Notes under the pieces: generated by a model
Told to the model about the DNA's origin: nothing
The model's database searches: none
The model's input: the letters and a program-made list of their open reading frames with translations, nothing else
Shown: piece after piece, positions 9,529 through 21,892 of the stretch
How the letters are laid out: each line of letters begins with the position of its first letter
Numbering within the stretch: position 1 is the first letter of the stretch
Assembly: GCA_948567375.1 (NCBI GenBank)
Contig: OX419762.1
Span: 27,347,465-27,411,464 of the forward strand
Source: Lunularia cruciata
Lineage: Eukaryota; Streptophyta; Marchantiopsida; Lunulariales; Lunulariaceae
Direction of reading: 5' to 3'
Length of the DNA: 64,000 nt
Made by a program: the position numbers and the translations under genes

Positions 9529-12500
9529 TGGGACAACCCGATAAATATCACTTTTGCGGTAATCGGGTAAGTAAAGTTTGTTCCTGCAGAGATACAATTC
9601 AAAATTGGTCAAATACAAAGCAAAGTAACAATTGTAGTTCTTCTTGAGTTCTTCTTTAGTCTCTCAAGTAGAAACCACACCCAGAAGAGAGTAACAAGCA
9701 TTGACTCACAGTCTTGTCATAATTAGCACTCCGTAATCACAACTTCATCAAATCTTTCCAAACAATCTTGATTGTGATGATTCAGGCTCTCCCAAAAATG
9801 GCACTTCACTACAAAACGACTTCACCTCAAAATTGTGTTCCACCTCTCCACTGAAGGCACTACTTCCTTGATCAAAATTGCTTCACATCAACTTTGTGCT
9901 GCACTCACAAATGCAGAATACAACCAACACTACAATTCCTCTCAGATCTGTCAAGGCATTGCTCCGATTGCATTTCACTCAAGATCAAACACACATAGTG
10001 AAGATCAAGGCTGCAGAATCCAACATCCAACAAACACACTGACTTGCACTTCAAATTTCTCCACACACTCACAAACACAACACAAAATTGATACTCGGAA
10101 TCAAGCTCAAGTGACGAGCACTATTTCACACACTTTGCTTTATCTATTCTCAAAAATTATGAGCACTGAACAACATAATACTGTGAATGCCACTCTTAAA
10201 TAGTGAAGCAAATGGCAGTTCTAACAAAAATACCATTTCCTAACAACTCTACAAACCTACAAATCCGAAATGAAAATGCATTTCTTCCTATTTGCCTCTT
10301 CAAATCTCAAATCTGTTATTAATCCAATCCGATGTTTCCTTTGTCTCGCAGCCGGATTAAGAGATTATTTAATTTGGTATCCTTTGCATTCCTCTTGCGC
10401 GTCCCCTGCACTAGCAACTTTAGCTCATGCAACCTCACCTCTTCAAGTTTATATTCCACTTCCGTACTCAGCAAGGCCTTAATTTCATTGACGACACCTT
10501 CTACTTCACTAGTTTCTTACACCACCGTAAACTTCTCCTTCTTCCTCTCTTTGTCTAATTCACTATGATACATCTGAAGCTCATCTTCAAATTCAGCTTT
10601 TAATGCTTCCTTCTCCCTCTGATGTATAGAGAGTTGTTCCTCTGCCTCTCACATCAACCCTCTCAACCAATCTTCTTCTCTACTACACTCCGTCAACTCT
10701 TGTTGCCAGGCCTAATCTTTCTCCAATGCCCTCTTTTTAAGGCTCTCCAACTCTTGCTCCATCACCGCAGCAATTGCCTTGGAGAGTATCAATTCAACAC
10801 GCACCGCTGCAAGTTCTCCTTTCAATCCCGTAGTCATTGCAGTCATCTCCTTCACTTCCTCACAATTCTTTACTAACTCTTCCCTTGTCACCTCAAAATG
10901 CTTACTCCAAAGAACCTTCTCAACCCAAAGTTCTTCGACCTGCATCTCCACTCTTGTCAGCTTACTTTGTAACAATGAGGTTTTGGCACTCCAGGTTTTT
11001 ACCACTGCTAATTCATCTGGTGCGTCAAGCTTGGCACTTATCATCTCCATCTTCTTCTGCTGCAACATTGTCAAAAATAAGCATACTACCTTGGACAAAT
11101 AGTCCACTCCTTTGCACTTTGCATCCTCGGCTTGGACTTTGGGTTCCGACTCTTCTACATCTGGTAACTTGCCCCAAAGTCAAGATCTTTGCACCTTCAA
11201 AGTTTCCTCCTCATAACTTTCTCCCTCTTTTTGAGTAAGGTTACGGGGCCCCACTGTAGATACACTCAGTCCATTGTCACGCTTGGCAGCTTGAGGTGGT
11301 GCTTTGCCGTCTTCTCCCTTCTTCTTCTCACTACCTCATTCCATCATGGAAACTTCGGGACTCGGCTTTCCGACCTCTTTCATCTGCTGTATCACTTGCT
11401 GAACCTCCACTTCGCCTTCACTATCACTACTCAATTCTTTGCTTTGTAGCATAAAATCCTCTTCTTTGCCCGGCATTCGTTCCTTTGATCTGGTTTCTCC
11501 TTTTGATTCTTCTTCTTCTTCCTGCACGACTTCCTTCATCTTCACTATCACCGCCATCGGGGTTAAGCTTTGGAACTTTCTGGGGTTGTACTATCACAAC
11601 ACAAATCTCAGGCTTGGTCCTCTTTTGCACCCTTGGAAGGTCAATTGCTATGATCTTTTCTCTCCCACTCTCTTTGTAATACCTATCCCCCTCTCTCACT
11701 CTCTCCATATAGTATTGTTCATCTGCATCGGCTTCCTTGCGCAAATCTGGATGAAAGTGTGACCACATTCGACTTTGCTCTTCCAAAGTCAATAAGTTCA
11801 ACCCAAAATAAAAGTGCACTATGAATGGCACAAAATAATGTGGTGGCATATCCATTCTCCATCCTGAAATCATCTGCACCACTCTTTGATGCAGGCATTT
11901 TGCCCAATCTACTACCTCACCTGCAAACATTTGGTGAAAGAACACTGCTTGTTGCATAGTAACATAGGTGGTTCGCTCTGGTTTGAACATAGCCATCATT
12001 GTGCTTACGATTCCTCTTTGCTCAGGGTCTCTATAACTATCCACCTTATACCCATTCTTAGTGCAGTGTCGATTGAACAACTTCCTTACTTCGGCAGTCT
12101 CTTCTGAAGCATCACACTTTCGATAGAAGGTGGTACCTCCTACCTCTCCGGCTTCCCTTCCCAACACTACTCTCCAATCCACCTTTGTCCATTGAGCGGG
12201 ATTCCCTCTCTTCCCCTCATGCTTCGGCCCATCCTTACAATTGCTTGCTGCAATTTCTACCATGAAACCTAGAAAACTAAAATTCCAATTCCAGGCCAGG
12301 AATGTGATACAAAGTCTCGTCAAGACTTCAATCCACGCTATTACTTTTAATCGACAAATTGCAAGCCCTCTCACCGCACTCTGCTTGCTCACTTTTGGTG
12401 CCATCGTGTGCTTCCTTGCTTTTCTCTTGTGGAAGATCGTCCTTGAAATCCTAACCCACTCCTCTTCCTACTGATTTGCAATTTGCATTACTTAGGGTCG

Positions 12501-13000
12501 ACTCTGAATAGGCATTAGGTAGCAACTGGACATTGCTCCTTCTTCTTGCGCACTATGTAATTTTATAGTCCTGCGCCAATCAATCACTCTTTAGTCGCTC
12601 CTCCTCTCAAAATTCTGATTCGGTGAAGTTGTTGCTTATCACTATCAAGAAGTTCTTGCTCCCGAAGTCAATACTTTCTTCCCTCATACTTTCTTGATTG
12701 CACCGACTCCAAAGAAGTTTGTTACAGGTTCTTTGGATCCGCTTGCGCCGCCCAATACAAAGTCTCTCTCTCTCAGTCTTTGTCTTTGGGTTCTTCTTCA
12801 CATCTTGACCCGAGGTCGACTTCGGGTTGTATGCTGACAAGGCAAGTTCAAATACTTCGCCTTATGACCCAAAGCCATGTTACCTCGGGTTTCATCCTAA
12901 AGACTCTTTCCTTTGCCTTCTTCAGTCATACAAGTGCAATCTGACTTCTCTATACACTTCTTCTTCTCTATTTGGAAAAAAACAAAAAATGTGGGTACCA
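9529..13000 (-). mobile_element. Element E 3' LTR (3472 bp) containing an ORF
   Basis: The start is fixed by the polypurine tract at 13001-13018 and by identity with the outer start at 18334. The end is fixed by the junction with C at 9528. Its first 1.85 kb (13000 to about 11145) repeats colinearly at 18334 to about 16482, with scattered differences. The terminal 800 bp (9529-10330) shows no coding frame on the minus strand. Confidence 0.7.
10330..12404 (-). pseudogene. Coiled-coil gag-like ORF inside the E LTR
   Basis: An ATG at 12404 opens 325 codons (to 11427) starting MAPKVSKQSAV. A middle part has WSHFHPDLRKEADADEQYY and then a basic stretch (RRRRIKRR). After frame breaks the reading continues at 11107-10712 and further to about 10330 as a long heptad-rich coiled coil (LQSKLTRVEMQVEELWVEK; ELAAVRVELILSKAIAAVMEQ; EREKEALKAEFEDE-like runs). 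The restored length would be near 690 residues. I recognise no named domain. The other copy (about 17742 downward) has a stop at codon 8. It may be the element's gag, or a captured host coiled-coil gene. Confidence 0.55.
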
Positions 13001-13018
13001 TATACCCCCTTTCTCAAA
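13001..13018 (-). other. Element E polypurine tract
   Basis: Read on the minus strand as GAGAAAGGGGGTATA directly before the LTR start TGGTACCC. This placement is what defines the inner LTR edge. Confidence 0.7.
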
Positions 13019-13059
13019 TGTGAGCGCCCCCACAAACATAGACTTTGGATGTCTTAGAA

Positions 13060-14320
13060 ACTTTTGAGTCTATGGTCCAATACCTTCAAACTCTCCACCC
13101 ATTTACTCAAGTGGCAAAAGGATTGCCTTCCAGGTCTACAAGTTGGACCCATTTTCATAAAGATGAAGAACTTGATACGGCCCCATCCATCTCAAATGCA
13201 ACTTGCTTGGAAAAAGTATTTGGCGATTGTTGTATAACAAAACTAAATCTCTTTTGCGCATAGCCACAGGCTTGATATGCTTATTGTGCCTGACTTTCCT
13301 CTGCTCTTGTACTTCCTTTGTGGTTTGCATTGCATTGTCTCTTTTCTCTTCTAACCACATTAGTTGATGGATCCAAAGATCTTGGCTTTCTTCTTCCAAA
13401 AGTAGTTCTTCGCAAAGAATCCGATATGTCGGTACTTCAAATTTAACTGGTAGTATGGGATGCAAGCCATATGTCAAGAAGTATGGAGTTTTTTTGGTTG
13501 TCATCTTTTTTGTCATTTGATATGCCCACAACGCGGCTGGTAATTTTGTATCCCAATCATAGGCATAATTGACAGTCACCTTATTCAAAATTTTGCATAG
13601 TAACCCATTTGCCTTTTCTGTTAAGCCATTTGCTTTTGGGTTATAAGGAGTTGTCTTCCAATGTTTAATCTGAAAGTACTTGGTTAATGCCTCCATCATA
13701 GAGTTCAAAAAATGTGTCCCTTGGTCACTGACCAATTCCAGAGGACACCCATATTGGGAGATGATGTTTCAAAAGAAAAATTCTGCCATGGTTTTGGCAT
13801 CATCTCTGCAAGTTGCTTCAACTTCAACCATCTTGGTAGCATAGTCAGTGCAAACAAAAATGTATCGCTTCCTTGTGACTCGAGTCATTGGTTGAATGGG
13901 ACCCACAAAATCAATTCCCCATTTCTCAAATGGGGCCAATAGCAAAATTGGTCTCAAAGGCCATTGAGAAGTAGCCGTCAGCTTCCCCGTTCTCTGACAA
14001 GCATCACAACTTCGGATATGAGCTTGCATGTCTTTGTACATTGTAAGCCACCAATACCCCGCCAAAAGAATCTTCTTTACAGTATTCTTCAGAGCATAGT
14101 GTCCTCCCGATGCTTTGGAGTGTAAAGACTCAATCACACCTCCTACTTCATATGATTCCAAGCATTGCCAAAGTACTTCATCTTTGCCCATCTTGAATAG
14201 AATGTTGTGTTTGAGCTGGTATGACCTCATTTTCTTGAGAAAGACTACCCTCTGCTCCGGGTCCATCCCTTCAGGACAATGGAGAGTATGCAGAGAATGA
14301 TATTCTGCTACATACCTCAT
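13060..14320 (-). pseudogene. Element E integrase
   Basis: Two open frames, 13769-14320 and 13136-13735, are separated by a single stop. The first has the HHCC zinc site (GGHYALKNTVKKILLAGYWW, then CDACQRTG) and the first catalytic Asp in WGIDFVGPI. The second opens with VSDQGTHFLNS (second Asp) and has the Glu in ANGLTEKANG, then an ALWAYQ block and a C-terminal GPYQVLHLYENG DNA-binding tail. The triad is complete. Only a stop and a few local changes stand between this and an intact integrase reading. Confidence 0.85.
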
Positions 14321-14323
14321 ACT

Positions 14324-14788
14324 TCACATTGTTGTTAATTGATATAACTCTTCATCAGGGAACCAATTGTCAATTTCCCACTCCTGGTCTTGAGTTTCCA
14401 ACCTAGACAAGAAGTCCACATTCAAATGCAAAGCTCCCTTCCTTACTTGTACAATATATGTGAATTCTTGTAACAGCAAGATCCATCTTGCAATTTGCCC
14501 GGATAAATCTGCCTTCTTGACCAAATGTTGCAATGCGTAATGGTCAACATAGAAAACAAACTTGTATCCCAATAGGTAGTGGTGAAATTTCTTGCAGGCA
14601 TACACCATTTTGAGTGCTTCTCTTTCATTTGTCAAATAGTTCTTTTCAGAAACTGAAAGTTGTCGGCTAGCATAATACACCGGGTAGTCATTCTTCTTCT
14701 TGTCCTTCTGACTTAAGACACTGCCAATAGCCATGGACAAAGTGTCCACATATACATGAAAAGGGATGTCCCAATTCGGGGCCCTCAT
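14324..14788 (-). pseudogene. Element E RNase H
   Basis: The 154-codon open frame includes VYVDTLSMAIGSVLSQ (first Asp), YYASRQLSVSEKNYLTNERE (Glu block) and VFYVDHYALQHL (second Asp block), then DFLSRLE as the linker to integrase. It matches the gypsy RNase H along its length. It is separated from RT by only 15 nt and from integrase by 3 nt, so all three were one polyprotein. Confidence 0.85.
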
Positions 14789-14803
14789 AACTGGTGCTTC
14801 AAC

Positions 14804-15640
14804 CTATTTCTTCTTCAACACCTGGAAAGCTTCTTCTTGATTTGCTTCACGTAGATAGTCTTTGGATTTCTTTAGAAGCTTTGTAAGGGGTGCAGCAAGC
14901 ACCACATAGTTTAACATGAAGCGTCTGTAGTATCCGACATGTCCCAAGAAGGCTCTCAGCTCTTGGATGTTCTTTGGGGATTCCAAAGCTATGATTACTT
15001 TAACCTTCTTGACATCAACTTCAATACCTCGGCTTGACACCCGATGCTCCAGAAGAATTCCCTCCTTCACTGCAAAGAAGCATTTCTCCGGGTATAATGA
15101 CAATCCGGTAAAATGACACCTTTCAAAAGTTTGGCAAAGGTAATCCAAATGTACATCTCTTCGCCCAAATACACAAAAATCATCAATGAATACTTCCACA
15201 AATTTGCGCAAGAAATCCTTGAAGATTGAATTCATCATCTGCTGGAAAGTAGCAAGAGCATTACACAACCCAAAGGGCATTTGATTGTAAGCGAAAGTGC
15301 TCCAATCGGTCGTGAATGTAGTTTTATCCTTGTTTTCTTCTCGAATGGATACTTGATTGTACCTTGAAAATCCTTCAAGAAAGCTATAACAAGGGTGACC
15401 AGCTACTTGGTCTAGAATTGTATTGGTAAAAGGCAAGGGATGATGATCCTTCCTTGTGACTACGTTCAACTTATGGAAGTCTTGGCACACTCGGATCTTC
15501 CCTATTTTCTTCTTTGGGACAATGACAATGAGGGAAACCCATTCACTGCTTAAGACAAGGAAGATGATTATGGCCCCTCAGTACTTGTCAATTTCATCTT
15601 TCACCAAGAGGGAGTACTTCGGGTTAAGGCGGTATTGTCT
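14804..15640 (-). pseudogene. Element E reverse transcriptase
   Basis: The open frame 14804-15490 starts in the RT fingers (CQDFHKLNVVTRKDHHPLP) and runs through a GFSRYNQVSIREENKDKTTF block and MPFGLCNALATFQ to the catalytic FIDDFCVFG (near 15180). It then covers LGHVGYYRRF of the thumb. The segment upstream to about 15640 holds SEWVSLIVIVPKKK, broken by a stop. The FIDDF form fits non-chromovirus plant gypsy elements better than the FLDDI of J, C and D. Confidence 0.85.
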
Positions 15641-15739
15641 CTACCAAACCGGAACTGCATCTTCAACCAGATCAATCTGGTGTTCTCCAAATTCTTGTGG
15701 AATACCCGACATTTGATCAATAGACCAGGCAAATACATC

Positions 15740-16475
15740 CTAGAATTCTATAAACAGGGTAGTGTATCCTGCCAACTCCTCCAAAGTGATTGTTTCCAAA
15801 AAATTTAAAATTTTCCCTTCAGTCAAAACAACATCTTGACAGTCATCGAGGTTGATGACTCTTTCAATGTGGCTTACTCGGCTTAACCCAAGGCGAGCTG
15901 CCATCAAACCCCCTTCCTCCAAGTCAGGTTCACCCGAGGCAAGGTCATATGGATCTTTGTCTTTGACATCCACCTCATGGCATTCCAAGTAATTGACCTT
16001 GACATCATCTTTGGATTCATTTGAGGATAAAGATGATGAGTCTTTGGATTCGTCCTCATCTTCTAACGAACTAGTTTCCCCAAGATGGGGAACTTTTGTC
16101 CAACTCACAATCACCAGCTTCTGGTCTTTGGATGAAATGTCCTTGAACCGTAACTTCTACTGATGCCAATCCACCACAACTTGGGCATTGTACAACCAAG
16201 GTCTTCCAATCAACAGAGGGCAACCAGTCTTGGTCACTGGTTGCAACACAATGTAATTCAACTTAAAGGGCACCCCTCCAATGATCGTGGTAATGTTTGA
16301 CAGCATGCCCAAAGGCCATCTCCTGGTTTGGTTTGCAAATTTCAAGACTTGGAGTGTCGGCTCAAACGTATGATACCCCAGTCAATTTGCAGTATCCTTG
16401 GTCATGACATTCACACCGGAACCCAAATTGATGGGTATCAATGTGATCATGCACCTTGCAATCTCCCTGGGACTT
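15740..16475 (-). pseudogene. Element E aspartic protease and acidic linker
   Basis: From about 16450 the minus strand gives PREIARCMITLIPINLGSGV, where INLGSGVNVM aligns with the retropepsin active site (Asp replaced by Leu, hence probably inactive). A stop follows. The frame then continues to LLIGRPWLYNAQVVVDW, the C-terminal flap and fold motif (16157-16345). Frame 15740-16114 is a highly acidic linker (DEDESKDSSSLSSNE). Upstream the sequence passes into truncated LTR. Confidence 0.75.
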
Positions 16476-16481
16476 TGGATT

Positions 16482-18334
16482 TTAACTCTTCTACATTTGG
16501 TACCTTGCCCCAAAGTCGAGATCTTTATACCTTCAAAGTTTCCTCCTCATAACTTTCTCCCTCTTTCTGAGTAAGGTTACTAGGCCCCACTGCAGATACA
16601 CTCAAGCCATTGTCACGCTTGATAGCTTGAGGTGGTGCTTTGCCATCTTCTCCCTTCTTCTTCTCACTACCGCGTTCCATCATGGAAACTTTGGGACTCG
16701 GCTTTCCGACCTCTTTCATCGGCTGTATCACTTGCTGAACCTTTGCTTTGCCTTTGCTGTTGCTACTCAATTCTTTGCTTCATAGCATAAACTCCTCTTC
16801 TTTGCTCGACACTCCTTCCTTTGATCCGGTTTCTCCTTCCAATTCTTCTTCTTCTTCCTGCACGACTTCCTTCATCTTCACTATCACCGCCATTGGGTTA
16901 AGCTTTGGAACTTTTTGGGGTTGTACTGTCGCAACACAAATCTCAAGCTTGGTCCTCTTTTGCGCCCTTGGAAGGTCAATTGTTATGATCTTTTCTCTCC
17001 CACTCTCTTTGTAGTACCTATCCCCCTCTCTCACTCTCTCCATATAGTATCACTCATCTGCATCGGCTTCCTTGCACAAATCTGGATGAAAGTGCGACCG
17101 CATTCAACTTTTCTCTTCCAAAGTCATTAAGTTCAACCCAAAATAAAAGTGCACTATGAATGGCACAAAATAATGTGGTGGCATATCCATTCTCCATCCT
17201 AAAATCATCTGCCCCACTCTTTGATGCAAGCATTTCGCCCAATCTACTGCCTCTCCTCCAAACATTTGGTGAAAGAACACTACCTATTGCATAGTAACAT
17301 AGGTGGTTCACTCTGGTTTGAACATAGCCATCATCGTGCTTAGAATTCCTCTCCGCTCAAGGTCTCTATAACTATCCACCTTATACCCATTCTTAGTGCA
17401 GGGTCGATTGAACGACTTCCTTACTTTGGCAGTCTCTTTTGAAGCATCACACTTCTGATAGAAGGTGGTACCTCCTACCTCTCCGGCTTCCCTTCCCAAC
17501 ACTACTCTCCAATCCGCCACCATCCATCAAGCGGGATTCCCTCTCTTCCCCTCATGCTTTGGCCCATCCTTGCAATATCTTGCTGCAATTTCTACCATGA
17601 AACCTAGAAAATTGAAATTCCAATTCCAAGCCAGGAACATGATACAAAGTCTTGTCAAGACTTCAATTCACGCTATTACTTCTAATTGACAAATTGCAAG
17701 CCCTCTCACCGCACTCTACTTGCTCACTTTTGGTGCCATTGTGTGCTTCCTCACTTTTCTCTTGTGGAAGATTGTCCTTGAAATCCTAACCCACTCCTCT
17801 TCCTACAAATTTGCAATTGGATTACTTTGGGTTGACTCTGAATAGGCACTAAGTAGCAACTAGACATTGCTCCTTCTTCTTGCGCACCATGTAATTTTAT
17901 AGTCCTGCACCAATCAGTCACTCTTTAGTCACTCCTCTTCTCAAATTTCTGATTCGGTGAAGTTGTTGCCTGTCACTATCAAGAAGTTCTTGCTCCCAAG
18001 GTCATTAATTTCTTCCCCCGTACTTTCTTGAGTGTGCCGACTCCAAAGAAGTTTGTTATAGGTTCTTTGGACTGCTCATGCCGCCCAATACAAAGTCTCT
18101 CTCTCTCCGTCTTTGTCTTCGGGTTCTTCTTCACGTCTTGACCTAAGGTCAACTTTGGGTTGTATGCTAACAAGGCAAGTCCGAGTACTTTGCCTTATGA
18201 CCCAAAGCCATGTTACCTCGGGTTTCATCCCAAAGACTCTTTTCTTCGCCTTCTTTGTTCATACAAGCACAATCCGACTTCTCTATACACTTCTTCTTCT
18301 CTATTTCAAAAAAAAATAAAAAATGTAGATACCA
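16482..18334 (-). mobile_element. Element E 5' LTR, truncated
   Basis: It is colinear with 11145-13000 and includes the first part of the coiled-coil ORF in broken frames (16525-16770, 16780-17043, 17308-17523). The junction with protease at about 16480 has a short shared run (TGGACTTTGG-like) with the other copy, so a deletion by recombination at microhomology is likely. Confidence 0.7.
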
Positions 18335-18644
18335 CACGCAATTTTGAGCTCCCTACAAGAAGATTCCTTTTGGTCAAATGGGTTTGACCAAAGGGAATCT
18401 TTAGGGACCAACTAAATAGGACAAGGACTGACATGTCATCCATCCAAATAACTAAGGATAGAGATTGATGATAGGTCACCAATCCATGTATTCAATCCAA
18501 GGGTGGAGCTTCCTTTAAGGGGATCCTCTTTGCTATATAACAAAGAGAAGGTGCTCCTTTTGGGCATTGGAGGAGTGAGTATGAAACAAATGTTTTCTCT
18601 CTTGTATCTTTCTTGGAGAGTTCACTTGTCCTTGGAGTATTACA
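18335..18644 (+). mobile_element. Element C 3' LTR, right part
   Basis: It resumes the LTR broken at 9527 and aligns with D's 27008-27308. It has CTATATAACAAAG, probably the promoter region, and ends GGAGTATTACA at 18644. Together with 9230-9527 it makes about 602 bp, close to D's 617-bp LTR. Confidence 0.8.
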
Positions 18645-21600
18645 CATACATTCTTGTCAATATCATACACTATACAAGCAAAACTCATATGCAAAGCCAC
18701 ACATGAGCTCTAAAGTGCCACAATTATTAGATGGTCACAAATTCAACTTGAATAAGAAATCAGTCACACTCAACTCAATATACAAACAATAATATGCTTT
18801 GATTACATTGTCAAGCCACACTCACTCTAGCTAAAGAGATTCCATGTGATGCTTACTAGTCTCTGTCCACCATAATCAAGAGTTTGGAGGCTTAACATCA
18901 AGAAGTGAGCTCTCTAGAGCTTCACTTTGAAGGTATACCCCTTTGAACTCAACCTAAAACTCCAACCTTAATGCACTATTGATAGACCATCTGACAGTCC
19001 ACCTAATGTTGCAAATAGTAGCTCTAATGGTGTGATCAATAGCCCTAACAGAAAATATGGCCACCACTAAGTAGTCTTTGAGCAACTACTAGTATAGCTA
19101 TGATTGCCAAGACTAACCCTCCAATGCCTAAGCAAACTAGCATTGGTGCTCAAATTTCATGATAGCTATTGTGTGTATATACATTGCTACCCAACACACA
19201 TTGTTTTCAAAGTCATATATTATAGAATCACATGAACTCTAAAGTGCAACAATTGCTTCCCAAGTTGGCAATTAGATCCCTCTAACTTTAGATAGCCATC
19301 TACTCCAAGTATATAATATGCACTATGGTGGGCAAAGATCAAGAGGCTAGGTGCTATTGAGCTCCATCATTAGTTGCTTGCTTGTAATCTACACCACATA
19401 AAGAGTGAACTAGCTATAGGTTAAGCACATTGAGAACATAGCCATTGTCATTGAGGAATTACCATGAGAAGAGGAGTCAAACATGCCATATGTCATCCTC
19501 TCAAACAACTATTACACACCAATATAGTAGTAGCTCAACTAGAAGCCACATAACATACACTGCAAACTTGCATATACAATTTCCAAGCGTGGGTCCATAA
19601 TGTCATCAATATTTGGGAGGTGACATGGTGCACAATTGTGCACATGATCCTTCCAAAAAACACCATCACATCCTTCTAGCGTGAAGACTCCAAAGGCAAA
19701 ACCTCACACAATTTCAAGATAATGTGCCATGTAGTCACATCAAGTGTCATATGTGCAATCAGTTGTAGATATACATAATCACCCAATAAAATCAATAAAT
19801 CAAGAATCTATAACCTCCTCTTCAAAGAGTAGCATAGTGTAGGGTATTCATATGTTGAGTATTTCTAAGTTTACAAAGGCCATTGGCATCACTTTCTAAA
19901 AGGTTTCTACTTGTTGAGAACATGTGCTCATCTGGATTTGGATCTAGATCATCCAAGTCTAAAACTATAGTAGCATCATGAAAAATGGCTACAAGTAAAT
20001 TTGGATCTTATCCATAGAGTAGAAAGGAAGGAGAGAAGGATGATATAAGGCTTGCTAGATAAACCAATAGCCTATGGCCATTTAAGGTAATTGGAGATCC
20101 CAATCTCCAAAGTGGCCTTTCTACAGACCATACTTGTGCAATTCTCTCTTCATCATCTCAACCACTCTTTATCATAAACCATCTACCTCAAGGTGATCTT
20201 GGGAGGTATTATGGTGATCAATCAAATCCTTGTCATGCACGACTTGAAACTCTTCCAATAACTCTATAACTTGATCAGTCAAGACCTTGGTTAGTGCACC
20301 AAAATGACTAAGAACTCAATCCAAGAATGAATAAATTGTCCCTTCATTGGACTTGTCAAAAGTGTCACCAACTCAATCCACTTGGAGAAGTGCTCTACCA
20401 TAACCAAAACATATAATTAATATCTCATAGTGAATAAAGGCTCAACAAAGTCCAAATTCCAACAGTATCTTAATCCCACAATAGGTAATAGGTCTAATTT
20501 TGGTATAGGAGCATTAAATGATACTCTACTTGGTCACAAACCATACATTTAACAACAAACTACTATACATCAATTTGCATATTGAACCACCAATAATGAC
20601 TTAGAGTAAACTATATGTTCACTTTACTCCAAAATGTCCCAACTCCTCATGAGCATGTTGTAATTGTGGTCTTTGAGATGGAAAGGTACTTGCACCCTAT
20701 CATCTTCCCATAGCTAAAGAAGATGTATGCCTTCCAGTCTAAATAGCTTGGCTTTTTTAAGTACATGATCTCTCTCCTTGGCATCAACTGTGGCCACCCA
20801 CAATACTAGTGCAAAGATAGTCCATCACTAAGATATCATCATGAATGTCTCATTGACTTATACCAATATCTCTACACCTTTGGATTTGAGACCTCAAAAA
20901 CTCTCCTTGTCTATACTAAGAGAAATACCACCAACTAAAAATATATATAAGTAAGGAGAATTCATGCCAGCTTGGCACCATCTCCTCATTTGTCTCACCA
21001 TTCTAACATGCTCTAGTTTGATCTTGTTGGCTGGTATATGTTCTACTTAACCATCTATATTATGGTTCACCATTTCAAGTTTATGAATAACCATGAAATC
21101 ATACTCTTATAAAATCAAAGCCCTTTATGCAAGTTTTCTTCAAAGCTTGTTGGACTCCATCAACCATTTTAATGGTTGATTATCAATGATAAAATTGAAA
21201 GAGCTACCAAATAGGTAATATAAAAAATGTACCATTACCAAGAACTCTCCCTCAAATGAACTATACTTTTCCTTTGTTGAATTTTTGGAGTGACTAGCAT
21301 AGACCATCACAAACTCCTTCCCTTCATCATCTTGTTAGGTGGTCATTTCTTTAAGCTCCAACATAGTCCAATCAATATGAACCAATAATGGACATCCTCT
21401 AATCAATCTCTTAAGAATAGAGGTAGATATCAACCTCTTCTTGAGCTCCATAAGATCTCTCTTGCTCATCTCTCCAACACCATTCATGTGTAAGCTTGGT
21501 CAACTTCATCAAGGCTTGGCAATTGCACTAAATCCTCTAACATATTAGTAATAAAAGATAAACAACCCAAGCAATGCTTACACTCTACTCACATTTGTAA

Positions 21601-21892
21601 ACCAAGAAATACATGCAATAGCAGTCACCTTGATCTATTGAATACCAAGTCCACCAGGGTAGATAGTGTGAGCAAATACTCAACTTGCTCTTGGAAAAAT
21701 CTGCACTTCCTAAGATGTTATTTCAATCCATGAGATCTAAATCTCTCAAACACCTCCAACAAATGTCTCTCACTCTCTTCCATAATAGCTCTTTAGACCA
21801 AAATTTCATCAATATAATATTGAAAAAAATCCTATATTGTTAGGATCTTGTCTATAACTCTTTAGAACTCAATAGGAGGTTCTTTAACCCTA
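18645..21892 (-). mobile_element. Element H1: decayed minus-strand gypsy copy
   Basis: Very AT-rich and full of stops. It aligns with H2 at an offset of about 3.2 kb. Only pol shadows can be read. An RNase H stretch is near 21180-21300, and RT near 21600-21890 (TATAACTCTTTAGAACTC... aligns with H2's RT). A motif with CATACATTATAGAAGC and CATGAACTCTAAAGTG occurs twice, near 18660 and 19200, and may be part of a terminal repeat. It is cut at 21892, where the H2 copy of the same motif starts. Confidence 0.55.

Larger units (their letters stand above)
9529..18334 (-). mobile_element. Element E: 8.8-kb gypsy retrotransposon with very long LTR
   Basis: On the minus strand the order is truncated 5' LTR (18334 to about 16482), protease, RT, RNase H, integrase, polypurine tract, and 3' LTR (13000 to 9529). 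Both LTR starts read TGGTA(C/T)C(C/T)ACATTTTTT, and the outer end reads GTTGTCCCA. The whole lies within the LTR of C, whose halves rejoin cleanly across it. The rest of the 5' LTR, the primer-binding site and any separate gag are missing, fused out at about 16480. Stops are scattered in pol, so the copy is not autonomous. Confidence 0.8.
4819..18644 (+). mobile_element. Element C: decayed gypsy retrotransposon, split by E and a solo LTR
   Basis: Plus-strand gag tail, protease, RT, RNase H and integrase pieces lie at 4819-8390, the 3' tail at 9065-9229, and the 3' LTR in two parts (9230-9527 and 18335-18644). D (26692-38499) is the same family and gives a template for every domain. The 5' end is cut by A at 4819. 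Many stops and frameshifts run through the pol gene, so C is old. Its right flank at 18645 is H1 sequence, which means that C inserted into H. Confidence 0.8.

Noticed and set aside
9835-10203. Plus-strand open frame of 122 codons
   Set aside because: It is in the terminal part of the E LTR, antisense to the element, with no domain.
10270-11762. Many plus-strand open frames at 10.2-11.8 kb
   Set aside because: They are the complement of the coiled-coil ORF of element E; the pyrimidine-rich strand simply lacks stops.
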